In this document: positions 8,068 through 17,090 of the stretch, in pieces
Position numbering within the stretch: the first letter of the stretch is position 1
Layout of the letters: each line of letters opens with the position of its first letter
Assembly: GCA_045047085.1 (NCBI GenBank)
Contig: JASFYT010000004.1
Location: forward strand, 1 to 64,000
Length of the DNA stretch: 64,000 bases
From: GCA-2401155 sp045047085
GTDB lineage: Bacteria; Pseudomonadota; Alphaproteobacteria; Rhizobiales; Rhizobiaceae
Direction of reading: 5' to 3'
Made by a program: the position numbers and the translations under genes
Notes under the pieces: generated by a model
The model's database searches: none
What the model was told of the DNA's origin: nothing
What the model saw: only the letters and a program-made list of their open reading frames with translations

Positions 8068-9117
8068 TTATTCCTCCTTTGCCCGACGGTTGGCGAGATA
8101 GAGATATAAGTTTGTCAAAACGATCACCGTGAATAACAAAATATATGAAAGCGAAGCCGAGTAAGATGTTTTGTTGAACTGGATTGCCTGACGGTAAACA
8201 TAAAGGGCAATCGTTTCAGTACTCTGGCCGCCATCAGTGAGAATGAATACCACATCAAACAACTTGAATGCCTCGATGGTTCGAAACAACAGCGCAAGCA
8301 GGAGCAAGCCTTTAACGTAAGGGAAAGTGATCGACCAAAATCGACGCCACGCCGGCACCCGGTCGATAGAAGCAGCCTCATAAAGATGTTTAGGCACACT
8401 GACCAACCCAGCTAAAACAAGCAACATTACAAACGGTGCCCACATCCATGCATCAGCCAAAACAATCGCTATAAATGCACCCGCCGTAGATGAAATCAGA
8501 ACAAAAGGTTCATCCGTAAAGAGATTAGCAACCTGACTCACAAGCCCGAAGGTCGGATCATAATAATAACGGAAAAAAGCACCCACTGCCACATAAGACA
8601 ACATCATTGGGGTTAGAACGAGAATTAATAGATAGCGCCTCAAAGGAAATTGCTTTGAAAACAATAGCGCCAGTAAAAATCCGACAACCATTTGTACAGC
8701 AACAGTTAGTACAACGAGATAAGCGGTGGTGGTCAAGCGTTCCCAGACCACAGGATCAGAAAGCAATCGTTCGTAATTGCGTGTTCCAAGAAAGCGTAAC
8801 GTTTGCCGGTCAGCACGATAGTTATAGAAAGACAAACCCAGCGACCAAAGCAGCGGAAAAATATTCATTACCACAAGAACTGCAATTGCCGGTGCTACGA
8901 GCAGCCCGCCCACATGTCGGGTCCAGCAATAAACAACGGAGGAAATAACCAGTATAGCGAGAAGGATACCAACAGCCCATACGGCCACAGTATTTGGCAG
9001 CAACAGCATGGCCAACGGCAGGCCAACAATATTTGCCAGCAAAGCCAGTCGCCAATTGTCCCATCGCAAACCCAGCAGAGCGCTGCCAGATGATTGTGCC
9101 ACATTGATTGCGTTCAT
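8068..9117 (-). CDS. sugar ABC transporter permease (MalF type)
   Basis: I choose the ATG at 9117 (349 residues) because the earlier in-frame TTG at 9162 lies inside a perfect hairpin. No strong ribosome site precedes the ATG, so the start is uncertain. The protein has two or three extra N-terminal hydrophobic segments, then a six-helix permease core. Its EAA loop is YEAASIDRVPAWRRFWSITFP (near 245-265; key residues E, A, A, D and the final P). MalF-type permeases often carry such N-terminal helices. It forms the translocation pore with the MalG-type partner. Confidence 0.9.
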   Translation of the reverse strand: MNAINVAQSSGSALLGLRWDNWRLALLANIVGLPLAMLLLPNTVAVWAVGILLAILVISSVVYCWTRHVGGLLVAPAIAVLVVMNIFPLLWSLGLSFYNYRADRQTLRFLGTRNYERLLSDPVVWERLTTTAYLVVLTVAVQMVVGFLLALLFSKQFPLRRYLLILVLTPMMLSYVAVGAFFRYYYDPTFGLVSQVANLFTDEPFVLISSTAGAFIAIVLADAWMWAPFVMLLVLAGLVSVPKHLYEAASIDRVPAWRRFWSITFPYVKGLLLLALLFRTIEAFKLFDVVFILTDGGQSTETIALYVYRQAIQFNKTSYSASLSYILLFTVIVLTNLYLYLANRRAKEE

Positions 9118-9150
9118 AATAATCAGATATTTTCTATGAAGAGAGAGGAC

Positions 9151-9175
9151 ATGCGCCAGCAAATTGCTGGCGCAT
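9151..9175 (-). promoter_or_regulatory. intergenic stem-loop after the sugar-binding-protein gene
   Basis: ATGCGCCAGC (9151-9160) pairs perfectly with GCTGGCGCAT (9166-9175) around a 5-base loop, a 10-bp stem. It starts 18 bases past the stop of the binding-protein gene and precedes the permease gene. No U-tract follows on the transcribed strand, so it is more likely an mRNA-stability or partial-polarity element than a full terminator. Confidence 0.75.
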
Positions 9176-9192
9176 GGATGTTACACTGAAAG

Positions 9193-10617
9193 CTATTCAA
9201 TCAGCCCAGCATCTTCCAACAAACTTTGTTGGAATTTTGCTATATTTTCCATGGTTGATTTGGCGTCCTGTTTACCAGTAATGGCCAAGTCAAACTGTTC
9301 TTGTTGCTGTACAAGCAATTCGAAGAACTGGGGAATGTGCCAAACATCTTTCTGCCATTCCAAGCCTTTGGCCCATGTACGGTTCCAAGGACGGTAGGTG
9401 ACATATTTTGGATCATTGTAAACTGACTTGATCGCACTTTGGCCACCTGCTGCCGCAAACTGGTGCTGAATTTCAGGAGACAGCCACCATTTTACAAAAT
9501 CAACAGCTTCCTTGATTTTCTGACCATCAGTCCAGGTCATGATAACAAAAGGCTGCCCACCAATATTTGATGAACGGTCAATTGAACCATCAGCTTTTTT
9601 AAGACCAGGCATGGAAGCAAAAGCGATATTGCCCGCAACTTTTGAGGTCTCAGGATTGATGGCACTCTCGGCAAATCCAATCCATTGGATATTCAAGGCA
9701 AGTTTGCCTTCACGGAAAAGTTCGTCCGTTTTGAAGATATCCATTGAACCGGTTTTAACCACTGGAGGCATGTACTTCAGCAAGCTGAGATAATGATCCA
9801 AGGCTTTTACAGATGTCTCTGAGTCAACAACACCAACAGCCTGTGATTTTGGAATATTGGTTTCATCCCAAATGCCACCACCATGTTGCCAGATAAATCC
9901 GTTAACCTGCATACTCGAGAAATCATAACCTTTGCCCGCTTGATAGGCTATGCCATAAAAGTCATCGCTCGCAGGTTTGCCAGCCAGCATTTCACCTTTT
10001 TTGCGTTTGAAAAACTCGCCGATATTCCCGTACATTTCCCAGTCCATCTGGTCCAGTTCTTCAGGTGTACAAGGCAGTTTGGCTGAGTATTTTGCCTTAA
10101 ATGCAGCCTGTTCACTTGCTTCACACAAAACATCGGTGCGCGCATACGTGACAAGAATATCTGGCATTTGCGGGAAACCGTAAATGTTATCAGACTTATA
10201 AGGATAAGTACCATAGGCTTGCAATGGTGCCTTATGCATATCATCCAAAGTGGCTTTAAGCTCTGGGTCAGCATCAATCAGATCATTGAGTTTGCGATAG
10301 TAACCGCCTTCAATAAAAGCGCCTAACCATTGGCTGTCTGACACCGCCATATTGTATTTTTTCTCGCCTGAAGTCAGCGAAGCGTTGAGGCGGGTATAGT
10401 AGTCAGGCCAAGGGATGAAATCGAACTCAAGCTTTACCGTATTGCCGGATTTAGCCTTGTAGTTCTCATCGAACAGTTTTTTCATTATGCGTGTTGGAGG
10501 CCAATCAGGCACCGCCATACTCAGTGTTATCTCTTCGGCAAATGTTGCAGCTGCCATGGACAATCCCATACACCCTGCAACAACCGAAGTTGTTAGTAAT
10601 CTTTTAGTATTTATCAT
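9193..10617 (-). CDS. ABC transporter sugar-binding protein
   Basis: This 474-residue periplasmic protein has a Sec signal peptide (about residues 1-27: KR, then a hydrophobic stretch, then AAATFA before EEITL). The body is a family-1 type extracellular solute-binding fold, with Trp-rich segments such as WLSPEIQHQFAAAGG near 395. At about 447 mature residues it is longer than MalE (about 370). It probably captures the substrate for the two permeases downstream. CGGAGGAATACAATC precedes the ATG. The gene leads the transport half of the operon and follows the second ATPase gene. Confidence 0.93.
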   Translation of the reverse strand: MINTKRLLTTSVVAGCMGLSMAAATFAEEITLSMAVPDWPPTRIMKKLFDENYKAKSGNTVKLEFDFIPWPDYYTRLNASLTSGEKKYNMAVSDSQWLGAFIEGGYYRKLNDLIDADPELKATLDDMHKAPLQAYGTYPYKSDNIYGFPQMPDILVTYARTDVLCEASEQAAFKAKYSAKLPCTPEELDQMDWEMYGNIGEFFKRKKGEMLAGKPASDDFYGIAYQAGKGYDFSSMQVNGFIWQHGGGIWDETNIPKSQAVGVVDSETSVKALDHYLSLLKYMPPVVKTGSMDIFKTDELFREGKLALNIQWIGFAESAINPETSKVAGNIAFASMPGLKKADGSIDRSSNIGGQPFVIMTWTDGQKIKEAVDFVKWWLSPEIQHQFAAAGGQSAIKSVYNDPKYVTYRPWNRTWAKGLEWQKDVWHIPQFFELLVQQQEQFDLAITGKQDAKSTMENIAKFQQSLLEDAGLIE

Positions 10618-10656
10618 GATTGTATTCCTCCGTTTCTGATTTCTCTTTCTAATTTC

Positions 10657-11751
10657 TTAGGTTGCGTTGGGAATCGCCACCCCACTGTCTTTTTGAAAAA
10701 CGTGAACATGCTCTGGCTTGATCACAACATTTAAATCTTCACCGCTGTTAATACCGATGGCATCAGCCTCTGAAAGCAGCATTCTCAAATTATCTTTTCC
10801 TGCTTCAAGGGTGACCAGTGTCAGATCTCCCAAAGGTTCAATCAATTTGACCTTTGTCGGGATATGAGGAGTGCCTTTTTCGGCAAGCTTAATGTCGGAT
10901 GGCCGTATTCCCATCATCACCGCGTCATCAAAGGACAATCCAGGCACATTGACAGCAATTGACCCGAAAGAAGTGTCGAGAACATTTTTTCCTTTAGCAA
11001 CTTTGGTATCGAGCAGGTTCATATGGGGAGAGCCGATTTTTGCGGCGACATATATATTTTTCGGACGCTCATAAAGTTCATCGGGAGTACCCTGCTGAAC
11101 CACCCGACCATGCTCCATCACGGCAATGTCCTCGCCCATGGAAAGCGCTTCCAATTCATCGGGAGTTGCATAAATAATTGTCATTCCTAATTGCCGATGC
11201 AGCCGTTTTAATTCAGCCCGCATATCATGGCGCAATTTGGCATCCAGATTGGTCAGGGGTTCGTCCAGTAGCAGAATTTTTGGGCGTCTGATCAACGCCC
11301 GACCAAGTGCAACCCGCTGTTGTTCACCACCAGAAAGCGTGGATGGTTTGTTGTTAAGACGATGGGAAAGGCGCAACATCTCGACGGTTTCGCCAACCCG
11401 TTTTTTGATTTCCGCAGAAGAAACACCGGCCTCTTTAAGCGGATAGGCAAAATTCTGTTGCAATGTCATATGCGGATAAAGTGCAAATGACTGGAAAACC
11501 ATGGTAACGCCGCGATCTCGAATGGGTGCATGTGTTGCATCCTGCCCATTAATTTCGATACTGCCGGAATCAATGGTTTCCAATCCGCAAATGGCGCGCA
11601 ATGTTGTTGTCTTGCCAACTGAACTGGGGCCGAAAAGGACGAAAAAACCGCCTTTTTTCACATCAAAACTGAGACCCTCAAGCGCCGTCACTGTTCCAAA
11701 TCGCTTTGAAACACCAGAAATTCGTAGGGCGAAACCGGAATCAATTGTCAT
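10657..11751 (-). CDS. sugar ABC importer ATP-binding protein 2 (MalK/UgpC type, H-loop His replaced)
   Basis: This 364-residue ATPase has Walker A GPSSVGKTT, Q-loop VFQSFALYPH, an intact LSGGEQQRVALGRA signature, Walker B ILLLDEP and a C-terminal regulatory domain. The H-loop, normally VTHDQ, reads YATPDELEAL, so the catalytic-switch histidine is a proline. Combined with ATPase 1, one composite site (Walker A and H-loop of 1 with the signature of 2) is canonical and the other is degenerate. Genes for glycerol-type importers (GlpS/GlpT) also come as two ATPases. AAGAAGGCG precedes the ATG. Confidence 0.92.
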   Translation of the reverse strand: MTIDSGFALRISGVSKRFGTVTALEGLSFDVKKGGFFVLFGPSSVGKTTTLRAICGLETIDSGSIEINGQDATHAPIRDRGVTMVFQSFALYPHMTLQQNFAYPLKEAGVSSAEIKKRVGETVEMLRLSHRLNNKPSTLSGGEQQRVALGRALIRRPKILLLDEPLTNLDAKLRHDMRAELKRLHRQLGMTIIYATPDELEALSMGEDIAVMEHGRVVQQGTPDELYERPKNIYVAAKIGSPHMNLLDTKVAKGKNVLDTSFGSIAVNVPGLSFDDAVMMGIRPSDIKLAEKGTPHIPTKVKLIEPLGDLTLVTLEAGKDNLRMLLSEADAIGINSGEDLNVVIKPEHVHVFQKDSGVAIPNAT

Positions 11752-11788
11752 ATCTTCGCCTTCTTTTCTGCCTTGAGAGCCATCAGTC

Positions 11789-12943
11789 CTATGCAGCCTC
11801 CCATTTTCCAGATTTAGCAGATTTCAGCACTGCATCAGTCACCATGTCGGTCGCCAGTGCATCACGGAAATTGGGCATTGTCGATTGTTCACTGTCGAGG
11901 CTTGCAACAAAGTCAGCAAATTGATGCACAAACGAGTGCTCATAGCCAATAGAAAGACCCGGAACCCACCACTTATCCATATAAGGGTGATCACCATCGG
12001 TAACATGAATGGAGCGCCAACCGCGCACACGTCCCTCATCACTATGGTCAAAATATTCAATACGGTTCAGATCGTGTAAATCCCAAGATATTGAGGCATG
12101 CTCGCCATTGATTTCCAGTGTGTAAAGCGCTTTGTGGCCGCGCGCATATCGCGTTGCCTCAAACGTCGCGAGCGAGCCATTGTCAAAACGGGCAAGGAAC
12201 AAACTTGCATCATCAATTGTTACCGGCTCAACATTACCGGTCAAATTATGCATACGTTCCTTGATGAAGGTTTCGGTCATTCCAGTTACAGAATCAATTG
12301 GCCCGTTTAACCACATCGCAGTATCAATACAATGGGCCAGCAAATCTCCAGTCACACCGCTACCCGCAACATCTGCATCAAGCCGCCACAACCCTTCTCC
12401 GCCCTGAGGAAGATCATCAGCAATCGTCCAGTCTTGAAGAAATTTGGCACGGTAGTGAAAAATACGGCCCAGCTTACCTTCATCAATAAGTTGTTTGGCA
12501 AGAGTGATGGCTGGAATACGTCGATAATTGTACCAAACCATATTTGCAACGCCAGCCTTTTCAACCGCAGCAACCATCTCCTGTGATTCAGTAGCATTGC
12601 GCCCAAGAGGCTTTTCACACATCACCATTTTACCAGCCTCTGCGGCAGCAATTGCGATATCGTGGTGCATATTATTGGGCGCAGCAATATCAATCAGATC
12701 AATATCATCTCGCTCAATTAGTTTTCGCCAGTCTGTTTCAACTGAAGAAAACCCCCAATTTGCGGCATGAGCCTCCGCATTAGCCTTCTCGCGCCCGCAA
12801 ACAGCCACAAGCTCCGGTGTATAGCCTAGATCAAAAAACCGACCTGCCTGGTGAAAAGCATTCGAATGGGTTCGACCCATGAAGCCATAGCCCACCAATC
12901 CAATTCGTAGTTTCTTGGTTGTCAAATCAGTCACTCCAGCCAT
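11789..12943 (-). CDS. Gfo/Idh/MocA oxidoreductase resembling levoglucosan dehydrogenase
   Basis: This is a 384-residue protein from the ATG at 12943. A GTG at 12934 and an ATG at 12949 are also in frame, and the gene overlaps the end of the upstream one by 17 bases. The nucleotide site is GLVGYGFMGRTHSNAF, then CEKPLGRN (Lys) near 100. A YNYRRIPAI block, a FLQDW segment, GDLLAHCID (Asp/His) and VTIDDAS follow. From memory, this order (YNYRR-PA, LQDW, GS-GDL-H-ID, V-DD) is that of LgdA, which oxidises C3 of levoglucosan with NAD. I infer a 3-dehydrogenase of a glycoside or anhydrosugar. Confidence 0.88.
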   Translation of the reverse strand: MAGVTDLTTKKLRIGLVGYGFMGRTHSNAFHQAGRFFDLGYTPELVAVCGREKANAEAHAANWGFSSVETDWRKLIERDDIDLIDIAAPNNMHHDIAIAAAEAGKMVMCEKPLGRNATESQEMVAAVEKAGVANMVWYNYRRIPAITLAKQLIDEGKLGRIFHYRAKFLQDWTIADDLPQGGEGLWRLDADVAGSGVTGDLLAHCIDTAMWLNGPIDSVTGMTETFIKERMHNLTGNVEPVTIDDASLFLARFDNGSLATFEATRYARGHKALYTLEINGEHASISWDLHDLNRIEYFDHSDEGRVRGWRSIHVTDGDHPYMDKWWVPGLSIGYEHSFVHQFADFVASLDSEQSTMPNFRDALATDMVTDAVLKSAKSGKWEAA

Positions 12944-13973
12944 GGGCATTACGCACGTCAATCATGACAGCCAGAATGTCATTCCATGTTTGCTGTTTTA
13001 GCAATTCATCATTTGGAAACATGCACCCATCCCAGCAAATGTGCTTGATTGCCTTGGTCGGGCTTCCATCGCCATCCCGCAACCAAAACCCTGCGTGGCG
13101 GACAATATCAAGCTTGCCATTAGGGTCACCAACCATGCAATGACGGCCCGTTTTGTCATGGCTGCCCATACCCTTAACCGTGCCGTCGTTCTGGGCCACA
13201 TGGAAATCAATCGTCCAGGGCCTCAATGCATCGGTAATGGTACGCAACGCATCATCAAGCTGCTGATCGTCATTCCAGTCAAAATTTTCTGGCAGAATAC
13301 GGTCTTCAGGGGCATTGTACCCCATGGCATAGAGCAACGTGTGGGCCATATCGGCCTGAAATCCGATTGTGTCTGGTCGATCAACAAGTTCAAGTAGTTG
13401 AACCATCGATTTCCAGGAGTGCATTCCACCCCAACAAATTTCACCCTCTACCGCAAGTCTTTCGCCATGATCTTCGGCAACCTTACAGGCCTCGCGAAAT
13501 GTTTCGGCAATAAGTTTGGTGTTCCCATTTGGGTCATTCGCCCATTCTTCAACTCCAGCGGCCGAATCAATACGCACCACACCGTAGGAACGCGCACCAA
13601 GGTCACTCAGGCGCTGCAGAATATGGCATGATTTCTCCACCATCTTAACAAATTTATTTCGCTCATCCCTCGACCCCATGGCAGAACCACCGCCAACCGG
13701 AGGCCAGATAGGCGCCACAGCAGAACCAACCACAAGGTTTCTCGACACAATTTTTTCTGCAAGCTCCTTAATTCCGTCGTCAGAAATATCAATGCTGGTA
13801 TGAGGATCCGCAAGAAACAGATCAACTCCGTCGAATTTTACACCGTTGACATCCGCAGCAGCGGTAAGATCAAGCATAGTATCAAGATCGATTGGCGGCT
13901 CGGAATCATCCCCTTTGCCGACAACACCAGGCCACATTGCATTGTGTAATTTAGGATATTGCATACTCGACAT
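12927..13973 (-). CDS. sugar phosphate isomerase/epimerase (TIM barrel)
   Basis: This 348-residue protein has a xylose-isomerase-like barrel. Motifs include VNGVKFDGVDLFLADPH near 40, ERLAVEGEICWGG (Glu) near 165, GFQADMAHTLLYAMG (Asp, His) near 205, and TIDFHVAQNDG (His) near 265. The barrel is followed by a conserved SHDKTGRHC loop. It is the first gene of the transport-containing unit, with GGGAGGGAAGCA before the ATG. It overlaps the LgdA-like dehydrogenase gene. Pairs of this kind act in 3-keto-sugar elimination or hydration, which is the likely role. Confidence 0.87.
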   Translation of the reverse strand: MSSMQYPKLHNAMWPGVVGKGDDSEPPIDLDTMLDLTAAADVNGVKFDGVDLFLADPHTSIDISDDGIKELAEKIVSRNLVVGSAVAPIWPPVGGGSAMGSRDERNKFVKMVEKSCHILQRLSDLGARSYGVVRIDSAAGVEEWANDPNGNTKLIAETFREACKVAEDHGERLAVEGEICWGGMHSWKSMVQLLELVDRPDTIGFQADMAHTLLYAMGYNAPEDRILPENFDWNDDQQLDDALRTITDALRPWTIDFHVAQNDGTVKGMGSHDKTGRHCMVGDPNGKLDIVRHAGFWLRDGDGSPTKAIKHICWDGCMFPNDELLKQQTWNDILAVMIDVRNAHGWSD

Positions 13974-14177
13974 TGCTTCCCTCCCAGTGGCTAGTCGATA
14001 ATATTGTTAGTCAATGTCGCCTAAATGGCTACATCCCCAGCCAAAAAAAAACACAGGATTCCTCAAGCAGACGTTGAAATTAACAAATTTTTAACACCAT
14101 TTCTTTGACTTGATGGGGCCTTTTTATAATTATTCGCCTATTTTTTATCAAAATGGCAGAATATGTTGCATTTTCTA

Positions 14178-14918
14178 CTATTTTTGTCCCCATGTTGCCC
14201 GATAGCGTCTTGGAGACTGCTCAAAAAAATTACTGAACTGTTTGGTAAAATAGCTTTGATCACTAAAGCCGCAACTGAGCGCAATTTCAATGATCGGGTT
14301 ATCGGTCGAGGTAAGCTTCTTTGCTGCGGCCTGAAGCCGGGTGCGCAAGACAAACTCCTGAGGCGATACACGAAACTGCATTCGAAATCGCTTTCTGAAC
14401 TGGCTATCCGACAAAAAACTGATCTGTGCCAGTTCCTTGATATCGATTTTCTTGTCTACATTGCTTTGAATGTAATCAATCACCGGGCGAAATTGTTGGT
14501 ATTCATCTGGCAGTAATTCTGAGTGAGACAAAATTCTTGTTGTTCCCATCAGACCGGCAACTTGGCCGTCAATAGAGATCAAAGGTAGCTTGTTTGTGGA
14601 AACCCAGATCAGATGGCCGGATTTATCGATAATCAATTCTGTCCGGTTTATAATGGGGCTATTGGTATCAATAACGTCACGATCGTCCTTAAGTATCATC
14701 TCCGCGATCTTCGGCGGATAAATATCATACTCCGTTGCACCATAGACCTTTTTTTGATCGCGAAAATTCAGCAACCGTAGGCACGCCTGATTGCACATGA
14801 TCCAGCGACAGTCCTTATCCTTGATATAGAACATAATATCATGAAAAACATCAAATATATCCTCAATCCCGCCACGATTACGCAAGCCTGACAGAAATTC
14901 CGATACATGTTGTTCCAA
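14178..14918 (-). CDS. PAS-domain AraC-family transcriptional regulator
   Basis: This 246-residue protein starts with TTG, with GGAGATATTTCC just before it. Residues 20-125 look like a PAS domain (FHDIMFYIKDKDCRWIMCN, then YDIYPPKI, GLMGTTRIL). Residues 150-246 are the paired helix-turn-helix of AraC/XylS, with DIKELAQISFLSDSQFRKRF and a CGFSDQSYFTKQF second helix. PAS replacing the usual cupin sensor is less common and means the inducer may be a small ligand or redox state, not the sugar itself. It lies among the sugar genes on the same strand and probably controls them. Confidence 0.88.
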   Translation of the reverse strand: MEQHVSEFLSGLRNRGGIEDIFDVFHDIMFYIKDKDCRWIMCNQACLRLLNFRDQKKVYGATEYDIYPPKIAEMILKDDRDVIDTNSPIINRTELIIDKSGHLIWVSTNKLPLISIDGQVAGLMGTTRILSHSELLPDEYQQFRPVIDYIQSNVDKKIDIKELAQISFLSDSQFRKRFRMQFRVSPQEFVLRTRLQAAAKKLTSTDNPIIEIALSCGFSDQSYFTKQFSNFFEQSPRRYRATWGQK

Positions 14919-15152
14919 GGAAATATCTCCATTTCATTTTAGTAGTTTATCAGGACTCCACTACGGCTCCCATCTGCAAAGATGCGGACTTGCCTTCAGC
15001 AGCAACATCCAGCCAAAACATTCTAGGCCGAGAAATTTTGAAGAGCAATTTCTACGAAGTTGAATTCAAGCTGGCGAATGGCCGTTGCATACCGGGTTCA
15101 TCCGCGATCATTGGTATAATGGTTTGGTTATTGATCCTATTTGGATTCACGG

Positions 15153-16016
15153 CTAACCAGTCGGATGAACATCAGGCAAACGGTAAAATTCAATGGCGGT
15201 TTCACCAAATATCCTCATCCGGTCACCGTCGCTCAAATGGGCACACAAAGTTTCAGCCAGTTCACGCCAATGGTCATAGCTTGCCTCCAATAGGCACACT
15301 GGCCAGTCGGAACCCCACATAACACGATGCGGGCCGAAACTCTCAAGAACATGTGCCGCAAAGGGTCGAATATCATCTACCGTCCAGTCATTGGCAGCTT
15401 CAGTAACCAGACCTGAGAGTTTACAATAAGCCTTTGTCTCATCCGCCAAAATGCTAATGCCGTCGGCCCATTCCTGAAAAATATGCGGGCCGTTTGAATG
15501 ATCTCTAATTTGCGGTTTCATGCAATGATCAAGCACCACCCGCATTTTCGGGTAGCGCTTCAGCAAGGTCAGAAAATTTTTCTGATGCATCGGAAATCCC
15601 AGCGCATCAAAGGTCAGGTCCAGATCGCAAATAGCCTGAAATGCCCATTGCACATCATCACCCAACATCCAGTTTACATCAGGAATATCCTGAATCATTG
15701 GTCTCACCCCGAGAAATTTTGGGTGAGCAGAGAGACGCTTTAGGTGATGAATGTGATCACGATTTTCAAAGTCCACCCAGCCCACAACACCGGCAACACT
15801 ATCGCTCGCATCGGCAATGCCAAGCAAATATTCCGTTTCACCAACTGTGGCAGCAGCTTGAACTAAGATCGTTTTATCTATTCCATGAGCATTCAGGTGA
15901 ATTTCCAAATCGGCAGGGCCATAGACTCGCGCCAATACCGGATTGTCCATTGGCATCCAGTCATAATCACCTCGTTGCGGATGCCAGTAATGTTGATGAG
16001 CATCAATTTGTACCAT
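15153..16016 (-). CDS. amidohydrolase-family sugar lactonase (L-fuconolactonase type)
   Basis: This 287-residue amidohydrolase_2 protein has the N-terminal metal motif DAHQHYW (residues 5-11), a VLDHCMKP His block near 165, and the C-terminal RVMWGSDWPVC block (Asp near 240). The family hydrolyses lactones of L-fucose, L-rhamnose or galactarate-type acids. It lies directly downstream of an aldo/keto reductase gene (21-base gap), so the pair could turn an aldose into its lactone and then its acid. No sugar-acid dehydratase gene is seen in the window. Confidence 0.88.
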   Translation of the reverse strand: MVQIDAHQHYWHPQRGDYDWMPMDNPVLARVYGPADLEIHLNAHGIDKTILVQAAATVGETEYLLGIADASDSVAGVVGWVDFENRDHIHHLKRLSAHPKFLGVRPMIQDIPDVNWMLGDDVQWAFQAICDLDLTFDALGFPMHQKNFLTLLKRYPKMRVVLDHCMKPQIRDHSNGPHIFQEWADGISILADETKAYCKLSGLVTEAANDWTVDDIRPFAAHVLESFGPHRVMWGSDWPVCLLEASYDHWRELAETLCAHLSDGDRMRIFGETAIEFYRLPDVHPTG

Positions 16017-16037
16017 ATCGGCAATACCTTATCAGCT

Positions 16038-17066
16038 TTAGTCAATCGGCGCATCACTGTGCATCAGACCATTTGATTTTAGTTGAGCCCACAATGCTGG
16101 AGGTATTTCAGTTTTCGCGGCCTGAATATTCGAAGTCATTTCGCTAACACCTTGCCCGCCGGGAATGACCGATACAACACTTGGATGCAACAGAGGAAAC
16201 TGGAAGGCTGCATCAACCATCCGGCTCGAATTTTGCTCACAAATTGATTGAATCTGGCCAACTCTCTCAAGAATGCTTTTTGGTGCAAGCTCATAGTCAA
16301 ACCATGCCCCAGGAACAGGGCCGGTCGCCAGAATTCCTGAATTGTAAGCGCCGCCGATAATAACACCCAAGCCTTGTTGTTCACACAGTGGCAGGAATGT
16401 ATCCAGAGCCATTTGTTCCAGCAAAGTGTACCGCCCTGCCAGCAAAAATAAGTCAAAGTCACCACGTTCCGCCAGATATTGGCACGGTTGCCATTCATTG
16501 ACGCCGACACCAAACGCTTTGATGACACCCTGATCACGCAATTCCACCAGCGCCTTATGGCCGCTATCCATCAACTCGTTATACTTTGAATCCAAATTAT
16601 CCTGCGTACCATGATTGGCAAGATCAATGTCGTGAACATAGAGTATGTCAATCCGATCGACTCCCAATCGTTCGAGTGAAAACTCGAGCGAGCGCATAAT
16701 CCCGTCATAACTGTAATCATAAATTTGTTTGCGATTTGGTACATCGAACCACTTACCAATTCCGTCTCGATTTTCCTCCGTCGTCGCCTCAAGAAGTCGG
16801 CCAACCTTGGTTGAAAGCACATATTCACCCCTTGGCTTGCCACGCAGAAACCGATTTAGCCGGGTTTCAGACAGGCCGAAACCATACAATGGTGCTGTAT
16901 CATAATAGCGAATGCCTGCATCCCAGGCCATGGTTAGCACGTCATGAGCATCTTCATCATTGACGGCTTTATATAGATTGCCGAGAGGTGCCGTCCCCAT
17001 ACCAAGTTCAGTAAAGGTCACTCCGCCATTTCCAATTCGGTCCCAGTGCCTGGTCTTCAATGTCAT
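16038..17066 (-). CDS. aldo/keto reductase (L-fucose / D-threo-aldose 1-dehydrogenase type)
   Basis: This 342-residue AKR has all four catalytic residues: Asp and Tyr in YDTAPLYGFGLSE near 55, Lys in VLSTKVGRL near 85, and His in ILYVHDID near 140. A later FLLAGRYTLLEQ segment (near 210) is characteristic of the D-threo-aldose 1-dehydrogenase group, which oxidises L-fucose, L-galactose or pyridoxal with NAD(P). TTGGGAGACTGTA precedes the ATG. It probably supplies the lactone for the amidohydrolase next door. Confidence 0.89.
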   Translation of the reverse strand: MTLKTRHWDRIGNGGVTFTELGMGTAPLGNLYKAVNDEDAHDVLTMAWDAGIRYYDTAPLYGFGLSETRLNRFLRGKPRGEYVLSTKVGRLLEATTEENRDGIGKWFDVPNRKQIYDYSYDGIMRSLEFSLERLGVDRIDILYVHDIDLANHGTQDNLDSKYNELMDSGHKALVELRDQGVIKAFGVGVNEWQPCQYLAERGDFDLFLLAGRYTLLEQMALDTFLPLCEQQGLGVIIGGAYNSGILATGPVPGAWFDYELAPKSILERVGQIQSICEQNSSRMVDAAFQFPLLHPSVVSVIPGGQGVSEMTSNIQAAKTEIPPALWAQLKSNGLMHSDAPID

Positions 17067-17090
17067 TACAGTCTCCCAATTTTTTAAGTC

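Noticed and set aside
14919..15152. Possible coding remnants on the minus strand between the PAS-AraC and amidohydrolase genes
   Set aside because: All frames are broken and I recognise no family. Unlike 17091-17291, no ordered conserved motifs were found.
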